Source of the DNA: Terriglobia bacterium | GTDB taxonomy: Bacteria > Acidobacteriota > Terriglobia > Acidiferrales > UBA7541 | Assembly (NCBI GenBank): GCA_020072765.1 | Contig: JAIQGD010000033.1 | Coordinates: 1-64,000 of the forward strand | Direction: 5' to 3' | DNA: 64,000 nucleotides | In this document: positions 16,931 to 25,926 of the stretch, in pieces | Numbering within the stretch: the first letter of the stretch is position 1 | Layout of the letters: each line of letters opens with the position of its first letter | Made by a program: the position numbers and the translations under genes | The notes under the pieces: model-generated | What the model saw: the letters and a program-made list of their open reading frames with translations, nothing else | What the model was told of the DNA's origin: nothing | The model's database searches: none

Positions 16931-18364
16931 TTGTTGCCAGACTCGACAATACGCGTTGTCTTTCTAAGCCCGGATTCTAGCCTGGTGGAGCTTTTCGCGA
17001 AAACATTGGGCGAAGGGTTCCTCACCCGCTTGAGCCAGGAATTCGACTACGGTCGGTTGAGCGATCTGCAGGCGTGGTGTGACGTCACCGTCTTGGACCT
17101 CCGGTCGCCAATCACCGAGGGCCATCGGCAGGACGGGTTCCGCCTGCTCGACGAAATCGTCAGCGTTCCTTTTCATCCTCCGGTCGTGGTGCTCTGCGAA
17201 GCAGGGTCGCGAGAAGTTCTCCTCAAGGCCATGGAGCGCGGCGCTTATGACAGCGTCACCAACCCTCCCAACATGATCGAACTCCGTTTGATTCTGCGCC
17301 GCGCCCATAATTTCTATACCGTGGAAAGGGAACTCGACCGGCTGCGCGTCAATGCGCGAGGAACCGGACGGTTGCACGAATTGCTCGGCACCTCCCAGGC
17401 GATGCAGGAGCTGTTTGGGCTGGCGCAAAAGATTGCTCCTTGCGACGTGAACGTCTTGATTATGGGAGAGACAGGAACGGGAAAAGAGCTTCTCGCTCGC
17501 GCGATTCATCAAATGAGCTCACGAAGCGCGCGCCCGATTGTCGCGTTTTCATGCGCCAATTTGCCGGAAACATTGATCGAGGACGAACTCTTTGGCCATG
17601 AGAAGGGCGCCTTCACGGGCGCGCTCGCGATGCGGCGGGGCCGGTTGGAAGCGGCTGACCAGGGAACGTTGTTACTGGACGAAATCGGCGATCTCAGTCT
17701 CGGACTGCAACCCAAGCTGCTTCGTGTTCTGCAGGAGAGGAGCTTCGAGCGACTCGGCAGCAATGTGGCCGTCAACGTCAATCTTCGGCTGATCTGTGCG
17801 ACGAACCGCAACTTGAGCGAGATGGTGCAGCAAGGAAAATTCCGAGAGGATCTTTACTATCGCTTGAATGTCGTGCAGATGCATCTTCCGCCCCTTCGGG
17901 AGCGCCGGGATGACATCCCTCTCCTCGTCCAGCACTTTCTTGAAACCTATGCGGAGCAGTTCAAGAAGAAGGCCAGGCGCTTTTCACAATCAGCCATGCA
18001 CGCGCTGGAGGATTACACTTGGCCCGGGAACGTGCGGGAGTTGCTGAATGCGGTGCAGCGCGCCGTCGTGCTGGCCGAAGGCCAGAGCGTGGACATCTGG
18101 CATTTGCCCGCCACCGTGCGAAAAGGTTGCGACAGCCCGCAATTCAACCGCTCGTATGACCAAGAGGTTCGCGAATTCAAACGCAGGCTTATCCTCCGGA
18201 CTCTGCGCGAGTGTGGCTGGCGGAAAACGGAGAGCGCGCGAACGCTCGGTGTCGCTCGCGGTTACCTTCACAGGCTGATTAATCAATTGGGAATCGAACG
18301 ATTGGAAAATGAACCGGCCGCGCTTCGTTCCGAAGAGGCTCCGTTGGTCCGGCAAGTCATGTGA
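16931..18364 (+). CDS. Sigma-54-dependent transcription activator (NtrC family)
   Basis: The 477-residue protein has an N-terminal receiver-like domain (about 1-130) with a degenerate fold: a VTVLDLRSP strand carries a possible phospho-acceptor Asp, but the usual acidic pair is not clear. The AAA+ domain (about 150-390) has Walker A GETGTGKE, the sigma-54 contact loop GAFTGA and Walker B LLLDEIGD. A C-terminal Fis-type helix-turn-helix (about 425-460) contains ESARTLGVARGYLHRLINQL. It should open sigma-54 promoters, and several are found within 11 kb on both strands. The start is TTG at 16931 with GAGGA upstream. No partner histidine kinase is in the window. Confidence 0.88.
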   Translation: MLPDSTIRVVFLSPDSSLVELFAKTLGEGFLTRLSQEFDYGRLSDLQAWCDVTVLDLRSPITEGHRQDGFRLLDEIVSVPFHPPVVVLCEAGSREVLLKAMERGAYDSVTNPPNMIELRLILRRAHNFYTVERELDRLRVNARGTGRLHELLGTSQAMQELFGLAQKIAPCDVNVLIMGETGTGKELLARAIHQMSSRSARPIVAFSCANLPETLIEDELFGHEKGAFTGALAMRRGRLEAADQGTLLLDEIGDLSLGLQPKLLRVLQERSFERLGSNVAVNVNLRLICATNRNLSEMVQQGKFREDLYYRLNVVQMHLPPLRERRDDIPLLVQHFLETYAEQFKKKARRFSQSAMHALEDYTWPGNVRELLNAVQRAVVLAEGQSVDIWHLPATVRKGCDSPQFNRSYDQEVREFKRRLILRTLRECGWRKTESARTLGVARGYLHRLINQLGIERLENEPAALRSEEAPLVRQVM

Positions 18365-18607
18365 GGCCGGGCAACAAAAGGCTCCCGAAAATGGCTGCCT
18401 CTTGCCGGCAGAATCATTTCTGACCACCTAACATCTTCCCCCGAAGCCTCCCTCATCGACACCTTCTGTTTACCGGCCCGGCATGGTACGCAGAATCCGC
18501 AGGAGAAGCCTTTGTACCACCCGCTTGCGCCCCAAGGAAATCCATAGCTTAGCTAGGTTGTGCCATGCGCTCGAGCGTCGTGCGAAGCACGGATATGGTC
18601 GCGGTTC

Positions 18608-20221
18608 CTAATTAGGTGCCCGGAAGTCGATTTCGATCTCTTGCTCGCTTTCCACCGGTTGGCCGTTGACCAGGGCAGGCAGATACCGCCAGTACTTGGC
18701 CGCATCGATGGCGGCGGCAGCCAACTGGGGCAGTCCGCTTATCAGCTTCTCGCCGTGGACGGTTCCGTCCGCTCCTATGTCGAGCCGAATCTTCACGCCT
18801 CCTTCGATCCGTTGCTGCCGTGCTTCCAACGGGTAAACCGGCTCGACGCGATACGTCAGATGGCACGGATTGAAGCGGTCGGTCGGCCGCAATGTCCGCC
18901 CGGCAATGGTTCTTGTCGCGGCAGGCAGCGAAGCGGGATCACTGGGTATGATGGCAGCGGGGACCACACTAGTTTCAGGTGCGGCCGCGGCTCTCACCAC
19001 GGTTAGCGCCTCGGTTGCAGACGTGGACGGAACTTCTGGACCCACCTGCGAAATAGGTGGCAAAGGCAGGGGGAGAGGGAGCTTCCATTTCTCCGACCGA
19101 AGATTGACGGCAGCGTCTTGGGCGCGATTCTTACTAGCCGCTGCAGGTGCGACGTTGCTCAGCTTGTGCCCCGTACTCGCGCTTTCCGAGCGGCTGGAGA
19201 CTATCACCGGAGCGGCGGAGCCCCCCGGATTTCGCGCTGAAGGATCGCGGGTGCCCAGTGACGCAACCCATATCCCGATGCCGAAGAAAAGAACCGACAC
19301 CGATGCGGAAAGCATCGCGACCGCCAACCATCTTCGCGCACGGCTTCTCTCCGTTACCGGCGAAACGGTCAGAACGGTGCGCGCCGCAATCGGTGCCGAG
19401 GTTGCTATCGAAGCCACACGGAAAGAGACCGGCTTAGGCCCATCAGGGCGCCCTGGGCTGCCGGTATCGGGGCCACCTGGAACCGTTATGTTCGGAGACC
19501 TGCCGTCCTGACGATTCAGCTCGGCGTCCAGACCGAGTTTCACACGCTCGGTGCGCGGCTGACGAGGCACGTCCGGGAGTGGAACCGCTCCGGGCCCCGT
19601 CTCATCCCGCAACTCTGCACCTTTGCCCAACACCGGTGCGGACCCTGATGCGGCAATTGTTGCCGCGGCTTCTTGCGGGGCAGGGGGGGGAAGGTTTTTT
19701 CTTGGGGTGCCGGTGATCGGTGGAGGATGTTCATGCGTCGGTTCCGCCGTCTCCTGCTTGGCCATCAAGCTGAGCCATTTGTCTTTTCGAGACTCGCGAA
19801 CGCTTTCCTGCTTTCGCCGCGCCTCGCTCACAATCTCCCGCTGCCCCAGGGTGTTCTCCAAGGCCAGAAGGGGTGAGAATTGCGAACACACCCATTTGCG
19901 GATCGCGGCGCGCGCCCCCGGCGGCGTGTGCACGAAGCACGCCCCCGCCTGCCGATGCGATTCCCCAACCCAAACAATCTGCGCCTCGGTTTCGATTCGT
20001 GTTTGCGAGTGCGGCAGTTGAATCCGGAGCGTTACCCCTGCTTGGCTGTCGAGCGGGCCTGCGGCACAAAACGCCACGCCTCCCTCGCTCAAGTTGAGGA
20101 CAATCCCCCCGTTATCAGCCCCAATTTCTAGATATGCCAGAGCGCCTGCCGGTTGGCGAGCGTGGAGCCGCCGCTCCAAGGGAGGTGCCGAGTTGTCGGT
20201 GCTAGCTGGCGTAGTCGACAT
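18608..20221 (-). CDS. PilZ-membrane helix-TonB-C fusion protein
   Basis: The 537-residue product has an N-terminal PilZ domain (about 15-115) with both c-di-GMP signatures, RLHAR (RxxxR) and NLSEGG (NxSxxG). A Pro-rich linker follows, then one membrane helix near 310 (WLAVAMLSASVSVLFFGIGI), a periplasmic linker, and a TonB-C domain (about 455-535) with YPLEARQQRIEGGVKIRLDI and a final hydrophobic strand. The layout would pass a cytoplasmic c-di-GMP signal to an envelope contact, which is inference from domains. A small secreted-protein gene lies 68 nt upstream on the same strand, with a probable sigma-54 promoter before it. No ExbBD is nearby. Confidence 0.75.
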   Translation of the reverse strand: MSTTPASTDNSAPPLERRLHARQPAGALAYLEIGADNGGIVLNLSEGGVAFCAAGPLDSQAGVTLRIQLPHSQTRIETEAQIVWVGESHRQAGACFVHTPPGARAAIRKWVCSQFSPLLALENTLGQREIVSEARRKQESVRESRKDKWLSLMAKQETAEPTHEHPPPITGTPRKNLPPPAPQEAAATIAASGSAPVLGKGAELRDETGPGAVPLPDVPRQPRTERVKLGLDAELNRQDGRSPNITVPGGPDTGSPGRPDGPKPVSFRVASIATSAPIAARTVLTVSPVTERSRARRWLAVAMLSASVSVLFFGIGIWVASLGTRDPSARNPGGSAAPVIVSSRSESASTGHKLSNVAPAAASKNRAQDAAVNLRSEKWKLPLPLPLPPISQVGPEVPSTSATEALTVVRAAAAPETSVVPAAIIPSDPASLPAATRTIAGRTLRPTDRFNPCHLTYRVEPVYPLEARQQRIEGGVKIRLDIGADGTVHGEKLISGLPQLAAAAIDAAKYWRYLPALVNGQPVESEQEIEIDFRAPN

Positions 20222-20289
20222 TGCACCAACCGCTTGCGAAGAACACTACTAAGGACAGGTCGCGGCGCGCGCGTTGAAACCCTGCACCA

Positions 20290-20517
20290 TCACTGGGAGC
20301 CGCGCTTTTGCGCGTATCTCGGGCTATTACTCCGAGGACGCTCGTTCCGGCGGGCTCTCCCCTCGCGTTGGCCCGGATGCTTTCTACGGCCCTGCGCCTG
20401 GGGATGCCGAACAGTCGCAAGATGCGGTGATCGTCGGTTGCCGTGCCGGAAGGCTGATACCGGTAGACATACCACAAGCAACAAAATAGCCCCCGCTAGC
20501 CATTTGCGAAGTCTCAT
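20290..20517 (-). CDS. Small basic secreted protein, unknown
   Basis: This 75-codon frame starts with a convincing signal peptide (MRLRKWLAGAILLLVVCLPVSA) and continues as a very basic Arg/Pro/Gln-rich tail with no known family. A GGGGGACC site precedes the ATG. It lies between a probable sigma-54 promoter (103 nt upstream) and the PilZ-TonB gene. The tail could be an out-of-frame artefact, so only the N-terminus is persuasive. Confidence 0.4.
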   Translation of the reverse strand: MRLRKWLAGAILLLVVCLPVSAFRHGNRRSPHLATVRHPQAQGRRKHPGQREGRARRNERPRSNSPRYAQKRGSQ

Positions 20518-20604
20518 GGTCCCCCGGAAATCAAGCCCGCCACATGCATTGACCGGCACGAGTCAGGATCGTCGCCTGTCGACGCTTGAATCCGACAGTT
20601 TGAG

Positions 20605-20620
20605 TGCACGTCGATTGCCA
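20605..20620 (-). promoter_or_regulatory. Probable sigma-54 promoter (minus strand)
   Basis: On the minus strand TGGCAA-TCGAC-GTGCA differs from TGGCAC-N5-TTGCA at two positions and keeps the 12-bp GG/GC spacing. It lies 103 bp before the start at 20517 and would drive the small secreted protein and PilZ-TonB genes. Confidence 0.5.
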
Positions 20621-20722
20621 AGGTTGCGCCAGGGTCGGTTTAGCCCTACCGATCACCAGGGCCATGCGAAATGCACTCCATCAACCCACCCGTAGTACGC
20701 AGGACCTTGCGCAGCCCTCAGA

Positions 20723-20738
20723 TGGCACATGACTTGCA
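20723..20738 (+). promoter_or_regulatory. Sigma-54 promoter (-24/-12)
   Basis: TGGCAC-ATGAC-TTGCA is an exact match to the core consensus. It lies 103 bp before the ATG of the AAA+ ATPase gene. Confidence 0.8.
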
Positions 20739-20825
20739 CGTAATACCGCGCAGCTCGCGTAAGACTTCATGTAAGCTGCGCCTTTTTCGTGTCACGTGCC
20801 GGAACGGGGCGGGGAACGGTCGAAA

Positions 20826-22076
20826 ATGGAGACTATGCAAGTCGAAGCGCCTCTCTCAATTGGTGACACTCGGATTCCCAGGGCTCTCCTCGAAGAATTG
20901 GCGCTCAAGACGCTTTTCTTGCACGGACAGATGTCCCTTGCCCAGCTCGCCGACCAGATGTGCCTGAGTTTGCCGGTTATGGAAGAGATTTTTAACTTCT
21001 TTCGCAGGGAGCAATTATGCGAAGTCAAGGGGATGGTCCGTGGAACCCAGGTCATTGCCGCCAGTGGCCTGGGAAAACAGCGGGCTGTCGATCTCTTGGC
21101 GTTCAGCCATTACACAGGGCCCGCCCCCGTCTCGCTCGAGGAGTACAGCCAGCGAATCTGCTCGCAAACCGTTCAGAAAGCACTGGTTCAGCCTGCGGAT
21201 CTGAAACGGGCGTTTGACAAGCTCGTGCTGGAGGATGACCTGCTCACCCGGCTGGGTACCGCTGTGGTGTCCGGCACCTCCATTTTCCTCTACGGACCTC
21301 CGGGCACAGGCAAAACAACCTTGGCCTGCAATATTCCTTCGATCTACGGCGATTTAGTCCTCATTCCTCACGCCATTGAAGTGGATCGTCAGATCATTGC
21401 CGTCTACGATCCGGGCGTGCATCACCGCGTCGAAGGCTCCCTACCCGATGACTGGGATCGCCGGTGGGTGCTCTGCGATCGCCCGCGCGTAATCGCCGGA
21501 GGCGAACTCTCCGGCGAGATGCTGGATCTGCAATTCAATGCCAATAGCCGCTTCTTTACAGCGCCGCTCCAACTGAAAGCAAATAACGGAGTTCTGGTGT
21601 TGGACGATTTCGGGCGTCAGCGGATGCGCCCCGACGAACTGCTAAACCGCTGGATGACGCCGCTGGACCGCCGCATGGACTTCCTCACCCTCCCCGGAGG
21701 AAAGAAGTTCGAGGTACCCTTCGATGTCCTTGTCGTGTTCGCAACCAATCTGGATCCCCGCATGCTTGCTGACGAGGCGTTCTTGAGGCGGATCCCCAGC
21801 AAGATCAACGTGACTTACGCGACTCCAGAACAATTCGCGGAAATCTTTCAGCGGGAGTGCGCCGCCCGGATGCTTCCGTGCGACGTGGACCTTGCCGAAT
21901 ACGTCGTCGAGCTCATTAGCAGCGAGATGAAGCAGCCTCTATGCCACAGCCACGCGCGCGACATCCTCAGCCAGATCCTCTGGTCGGCGACCTATCTCGG
22001 GGTTGAGCCGCAGCTGGCCCGAAGCACTCTCCAGCAAGCCTGCCACAACTACTTCCTTCCCGTCGCCCCGGCCTAG
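20826..22076 (+). CDS. AAA+ ATPase (MoxR-like)
   Basis: The 416-residue protein has an N-terminal ~110-residue part with a winged-helix-like pattern (MSLAQLADQMCLSLPVMEEI), then an AAA+ core with Walker A GPPGTGKTT (about residue 160), Walker B-like LVLDDFG and sensor-1 VVFATN. It lacks the GAFTGA loop, so it is not a sigma-54 activator. The substrate is unknown. The exact sigma-54 promoter 103 bp upstream places it under the neighbouring activator. The ATG at 20826 was chosen because the upstream extension lacks a ribosome site. It converges with the PEGA/coiled-coil operon. Confidence 0.78.
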   Translation: METMQVEAPLSIGDTRIPRALLEELALKTLFLHGQMSLAQLADQMCLSLPVMEEIFNFFRREQLCEVKGMVRGTQVIAASGLGKQRAVDLLAFSHYTGPAPVSLEEYSQRICSQTVQKALVQPADLKRAFDKLVLEDDLLTRLGTAVVSGTSIFLYGPPGTGKTTLACNIPSIYGDLVLIPHAIEVDRQIIAVYDPGVHHRVEGSLPDDWDRRWVLCDRPRVIAGGELSGEMLDLQFNANSRFFTAPLQLKANNGVLVLDDFGRQRMRPDELLNRWMTPLDRRMDFLTLPGGKKFEVPFDVLVVFATNLDPRMLADEAFLRRIPSKINVTYATPEQFAEIFQRECAARMLPCDVDLAEYVVELISSEMKQPLCHSHARDILSQILWSATYLGVEPQLARSTLQQACHNYFLPVAPA

Positions 22077-22264
22077 GCAGGATCGGGGCTCGGCAAAAGC
22101 CACGCGCCATGAGCCCACCACGGGGTTCTCCGTTTAACTCCCACGGGCTGCCCGGAGCACGAATAGGTTCGCCCGGCCCCCGACACTGCCACGGTTGAAC
22201 CCATCGCGATTACGATTTGAATGAGGCTGGAGGCGAGGACGGCAAGACGCTGCATGGCCATCAT
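22073..22264 (-). CDS. Possible small secreted protein
   Basis: A 63-codon frame begins with a signal-like segment (MQRLAVLASSLIQIVIAMGS) and ends in a Trp/Pro-rich tail. It lies 45 nt after the coiled-coil gene and overlaps the AAA+ stop by 4 nt on the other strand. No good ribosome site and no known family, so this is a weak call. Confidence 0.25.
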   Translation of the reverse strand: MMAMQRLAVLASSLIQIVIAMGSTVAVSGAGRTYSCSGQPVGVKRRTPWWAHGAWLLPSPDPA

Positions 22265-22309
22265 TAGGTCAAATGGAATCAGTGGCTTAACTTGGTTGTT
22301 CCATGGGCT

Positions 22310-23158
22310 CTAATGCCCGCTCGGGCTTCGAGGAACCTCCAGATAGCCAAGGATTTCGTCTTTAAGAATCTTCGTCGCAATCACCTCGAGCGGAGGGGTA
22401 TTGCGCGCTACGACAAATTGCACTACTTCGTGCAGCGTCCTGTTTTTCAACTCGACGCAGGAAGGCTGGATATAAACGCACACAGTATACCGCTGCGACT
22501 TCGGGTTCGCGGATTTCAGAACGAGAGATACCGGTCCCACCAGTTGCGGATTCGAGCCACGGCGCAATTCAAAGGGAATGGCCTCCATCTCTGTGCGGGC
22601 AAGCAACTGGTTTAATTCGTCCTGACTGCGAAGGATCTCGACACCCTGCGTTCCCACTTGGCCTGCCATGTCGGTGAGCTTATCCGTCGTCGCTTGCCAG
22701 GCCTCCCGATTCGCGGTCGCATCATTCTGAAGTGCTCCGAGCCTCTGCTGGACCGCGGAAAGGCGTTGCGCAAGGGCCGGTTCGGGATCGGGCATCGTAC
22801 GGACGGGCAGGTGTGGCGTGGGCGAAATCTGGTAAACCGTCCGCGCGGGACTGTGTATTGGATCAGTGGTTGGTTCCTTCTTCGCCGCGAAAGACGTCTT
22901 GCGAGTCGCCTCTAACGTGTCCAGGCGATCTTCGATCGCGGCCAAGCGCTTATCGAGGCCGGCCAGCGCGGCATCGCCCGCACTCGTCGTGTCTTGCGTG
23001 AAATGGAGCAGCAGCAGATATCCCAGAAACGCGACGACCACAATCACGGCCACGGTAAGAACCACTCGGACAGGCACCGCTGCAGGCCGCCCCACCGGTT
23101 CTCGGGGTTGCACGAACACCTGTCGGTCGAAATCCACTCCGGCTGATTTGTCGCTCAT
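22310..23158 (-). CDS. Inner-membrane coiled-coil protein, unknown
   Basis: The 282-residue protein has a short cytoplasmic N-terminus, one membrane helix (about 30-52, VVLTVAVIVVVAFLGYLLLL), a periplasmic coiled coil (about 62-85 and 125-185, with KRLAAIEDRLDTLEATRK and AQRLSAVQQRLGALQN), and a C-terminal globular domain of about 90 residues rich in beta-strands. I do not recognise the family. It follows a PEGA-domain gene by 27 nt and probably shares its sigma-54 promoter. Its position among TonB-C, PilZ and AAA+ genes suggests an envelope assembly role, which is inference. Confidence 0.6.
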   Translation of the reverse strand: MSDKSAGVDFDRQVFVQPREPVGRPAAVPVRVVLTVAVIVVVAFLGYLLLLHFTQDTTSAGDAALAGLDKRLAAIEDRLDTLEATRKTSFAAKKEPTTDPIHSPARTVYQISPTPHLPVRTMPDPEPALAQRLSAVQQRLGALQNDATANREAWQATTDKLTDMAGQVGTQGVEILRSQDELNQLLARTEMEAIPFELRRGSNPQLVGPVSLVLKSANPKSQRYTVCVYIQPSCVELKNRTLHEVVQFVVARNTPPLEVIATKILKDEILGYLEVPRSPSGH

Positions 23159-23185
23159 GGGCTTGGCTCACAGTCCAGCATGGTT

Positions 23186-23674
23186 CTAGCGGATCGAGAT
23201 GCTCGCCGGGTAGCGCTGGTTTAAGTCAATCACGACTGTCTCCGTTTCCTTCGGCATCACTCCCACGGTGCGGTGTCCGGACTCCTGGCGCGGACCTCGC
23301 ATGTCGATCTTATATTTTCCCGGCGCCAGGACCATCAACAAGGGAGTTTTTCCGACCAGCAGATCGTTGACAAAAATCTCCGCTCCGCTGGGCACGGAAC
23401 GCAACAGCAGCTTGCCGGCTTTTTCTCCGGCATTCTCCTCGAAGTCCTTACGATTTACTTCCTCGCGTGGCGGCCCGGTTCGCGTCATGAGATGTGGAGA
23501 CGGGCTTGGCTTGGCGGGGCTGGCCAGCATAAGTGGCGGGGTTGTGGCGCTGTTTGCGGCCATCGATGAACCGGAGGTCACCACCGCTGTTTCGGCCACC
23601 GCTTGCGCCTGCGCGCCATGCGCGCATAGCCCGAGCAAGCCCAGCAGCACTGCCGTCTGGAACGTTCCGCGCAT
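23186..23674 (-). CDS. PEGA-domain periplasmic protein
   Basis: The 162-residue product has a signal peptide (MRGTFQTAVLLGLLGLCAHG, cut near AQAQA), a Ser/Thr/Pro-rich spacer and one PEGA domain (about 90-155) with KLLLRSVPSGAEIFVND and the turn GKTPLLMVLAPGKYKI. PEGA domains are beta-sandwich modules that often bind surface structures. The ATG at 23674 follows GGGGAGAG. A near-perfect sigma-54 promoter lies about 104 bp upstream. It is the first gene of a two-gene operon with the coiled-coil membrane protein. Confidence 0.75.
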   Translation of the reverse strand: MRGTFQTAVLLGLLGLCAHGAQAQAVAETAVVTSGSSMAANSATTPPLMLASPAKPSPSPHLMTRTGPPREEVNRKDFEENAGEKAGKLLLRSVPSGAEIFVNDLLVGKTPLLMVLAPGKYKIDMRGPRQESGHRTVGVMPKETETVVIDLNQRYPASISIR

Positions 23675-23762
23675 CAGTTTCTCTCCCCAATGCCCCATGC
23701 CCCCCTCCCATTGGTGCCAGCCTCTGCGCCCGTGAAAGACACAAAGACTCGCTACACCACCG

Positions 23763-23778
23763 AGCAGGAGTCGTGCCA
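23763..23778 (-). promoter_or_regulatory. Sigma-54 promoter (minus strand)
   Basis: On the minus strand TGGCACG-ACTC-CTGCT differs from TGGCACG-N4-TTGCT at one base. It lies about 104 bp before the PEGA gene start, the same spacing as the AAA+ promoter. Confidence 0.7.
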
Positions 23779-24041
23779 AACGCTCGGAATGAAAACGCGC
23801 GGATTTCACCATCTCCGTAAGTCATGGAAATTCAATCTCGTTGAAAGATCGCGGCGGATACGGAAGCTCTACGGGTGACTTAAGTGACTCCAATGTTCCC
23901 GGGACGTATCCAGCCGGTGACACTCGCGTGCCCTAGGACCATGGGAGGAGTTACACCCGGCTGGTCGGCCCCTACGCGAGGTGCTGGCGCCCCATGCGCT
24001 CGCTGGCGCAATGGGCATATGTCGTGGTTGCGGTGTTTGTT

Positions 24042-24059
24042 GCGGGACTAAAGCCCCGC
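24042..24059. repeat. Dispersed GC-rich palindrome
   Basis: GCGGGACTAAAGCCCCGC, an imperfect hairpin with the ACTAAAG-type centre also seen at 59035 and 59070. Confidence 0.4.
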
Positions 24060-24567
24060 CCCTCCACCGAGCAGCGAGGACTGGAACGTGGCCAGGAAAT
24101 TGGCCAGACGGACGGACGTTTCGTTGGGACGTCGGGCCACAGGACGCCGCTACAACTGAAGTTCTTGTCGTTCGTCGGAATCAACGTGGAATGGAATTCA
24201 ATGTGCAGAGTATATGAGACGGAGAGGCCGACGGAAACGACGTGTATCCGAACGCTGACGCGGACGGAAATCGCTCAGAGGGTAGCCGGACCGCGCGTGG
24301 CGGGATGGCAGTAGGCCTGAATTCTAGCAGTTCCGCTGCGTGCGCGGCTCCTCGGTACCGTGTGGCACCTTTCGGTAACGCCGCAGGTGCGCGACGGGCG
24401 CGCAAAGATATGTTGCCCAAGACTCACTCGCGAAGGAAAGTGCCGGCATGTTTGCGGAACTGTTTTGCACCGTGCGAAGTCCCTCTTGCGCCGGGCGGGC
24501 AAGATCGAGTCATGACATGGACGGTTCAGGGCTTGCATGTACAACCCCTGGAACCCCGGAGGCCGCG

Positions 24568-25926
24568 ATGAGACACAACAGGGAAGCGGGCCAAGCGTTG
24601 CTCTTCACCGCGATCGGGCTGGTCGTCCTGATGGGCTTTGCGGGCCTGGCCATTGATATGGGCGTAATGCGGTACGAGAAACGGTTGCAGCAGACGGCAG
24701 CGGATGCCGCGGCCAGCGCCGGCGCGAACAACCTCTCTCACGGGGGCGTCACCGTGGGGGCGCAAAATGCCGCCGCAGCGAACGGCTTCACGGATAACGG
24801 CGGTGGCGCAGTAATCACCTGCACGACCTCGGGCGCCGCGGTCGGCACGGTCTGTGTCCAGGTCAACAATCCTCCTGCTTCAGGACCTCACAGCGGCGAC
24901 CACAACTATGTGGAAGCCCTTGTCGCGGCAGTTCACCCGACCTACTTCGTGAAGGTCGTGGGAATCAACAGCACGGCTCTCACGGCGCGGGCTGTGGCTA
25001 CGAACTTGTCTGGCGGACCCAGCAGCGGCTGCTTGTATACGTTAGGCGCTCCGTCCTCGAGCATCGAGGGGGTCAACATCAACGGCAGTGCGACCCTGAA
25101 GGCTCCGAACTGCGGGATTGTGGACAACGGCAACTTCAACACCAAGGGAAACAAGCTGATTGTCCAGGCCAGCACGTTCGGCACGTCGGGAAACTGGAAT
25201 GCGAGCGGCCCGGGTGGGACGGTGACATGCACCGCGCCTGGCCCCTGTCCGACCACCGACATGCCTGCCGGGACCGACCCGTTGTCCAGTCTCACCCCTC
25301 CGTGTTCCTCATGCGGGACAGGCACCACGATTAAGATCACTGGGGGTAGTTGCAGCGGTACCGGTTGCGGCAACGTTGCCTGCGTCGGCGGCGCCTGCAC
25401 GATTCAGCCAGGAAATTACAGTTCGATCACGATCGGGGGGAGCGGGCCGGCGCCCAACGTGATCTTTGCGCCCGGAGAATACATCATTGACGGCGGCGGA
25501 AGTAATAACTGCTCGCAGGCATGTCTGAACGTGCCCGCGAATGCGACGATTACGGGAAACGGCGTGATGTTCTATTTTACGAACAGTTCTACGGTCAACA
25601 TTACGGGCACACCCACCATTAATTTGACAGCGCCGAGCTCCGGACCGTATGCGGGAGTTTTGATGTATCAGTACCCAACCGACACCAACGCGGGGCCAGC
25701 CCCTCAGGGCCCCTCGCTGGGAGGCAACAATGGAAGCACCTTTGACGGGGCGTTGTACTTCCCCAAGGACCAGGTCACGTTTTTCGGGAACAACGTCAGC
25801 TATAGTGTGGGCATCGTGGTCTCGGATTCGCTGGCGCTGAGCGGCAACCCCGTAGTCACCCTGGAAGGCCCCGCGGGATTGCCGCCCGGCGTGAGCCTGA
25901 TTCTGGATGCGGTCCTCGTGGAGTAA
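24568..25926 (+). CDS. TadG-like pilus assembly protein
   Basis: The 452-residue protein has the TadG N-terminal motif: a short basic tail, EAGQALLFTAIGLVVLMGFA as the membrane helix (about 6-28), then DMGVMRYEKRLQQTAADAAA. The rest is a Gly/Asn/Thr-rich extracytoplasmic region with beta-strand character and paired Cys residues. It is longer than a minor pilin and lacks an obvious VWA domain. The start follows CGGAGG. It opens the Tad/Flp pilus locus and is followed directly (TAA then ATG) by a TadE-type gene. Confidence 0.75.
   Translation: MRHNREAGQALLFTAIGLVVLMGFAGLAIDMGVMRYEKRLQQTAADAAASAGANNLSHGGVTVGAQNAAAANGFTDNGGGAVITCTTSGAAVGTVCVQVNNPPASGPHSGDHNYVEALVAAVHPTYFVKVVGINSTALTARAVATNLSGGPSSGCLYTLGAPSSSIEGVNINGSATLKAPNCGIVDNGNFNTKGNKLIVQASTFGTSGNWNASGPGGTVTCTAPGPCPTTDMPAGTDPLSSLTPPCSSCGTGTTIKITGGSCSGTGCGNVACVGGACTIQPGNYSSITIGGSGPAPNVIFAPGEYIIDGGGSNNCSQACLNVPANATITGNGVMFYFTNSSTVNITGTPTINLTAPSSGPYAGVLMYQYPTDTNAGPAPQGPSLGGNNGSTFDGALYFPKDQVTFFGNNVSYSVGIVVSDSLALSGNPVVTLEGPAGLPPGVSLILDAVLVE

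Larger units (their letters stand above)
23675..24567. other. Intergenic stretch between the PEGA operon and the Tad locus
   Basis: About 890 bp without a supported gene. It holds the minus-strand sigma-54 promoter (23763-23778) and one GC-rich palindrome of the dispersed family (24042-24059). I found no clear promoter for the Tad locus here. Confidence 0.45.

Noticed and set aside
24440..24480. Possible sigma-54 promoter before the first tad gene
   Set aside because: TTGC words are present but no GG lies 12 bp upstream of any of them.
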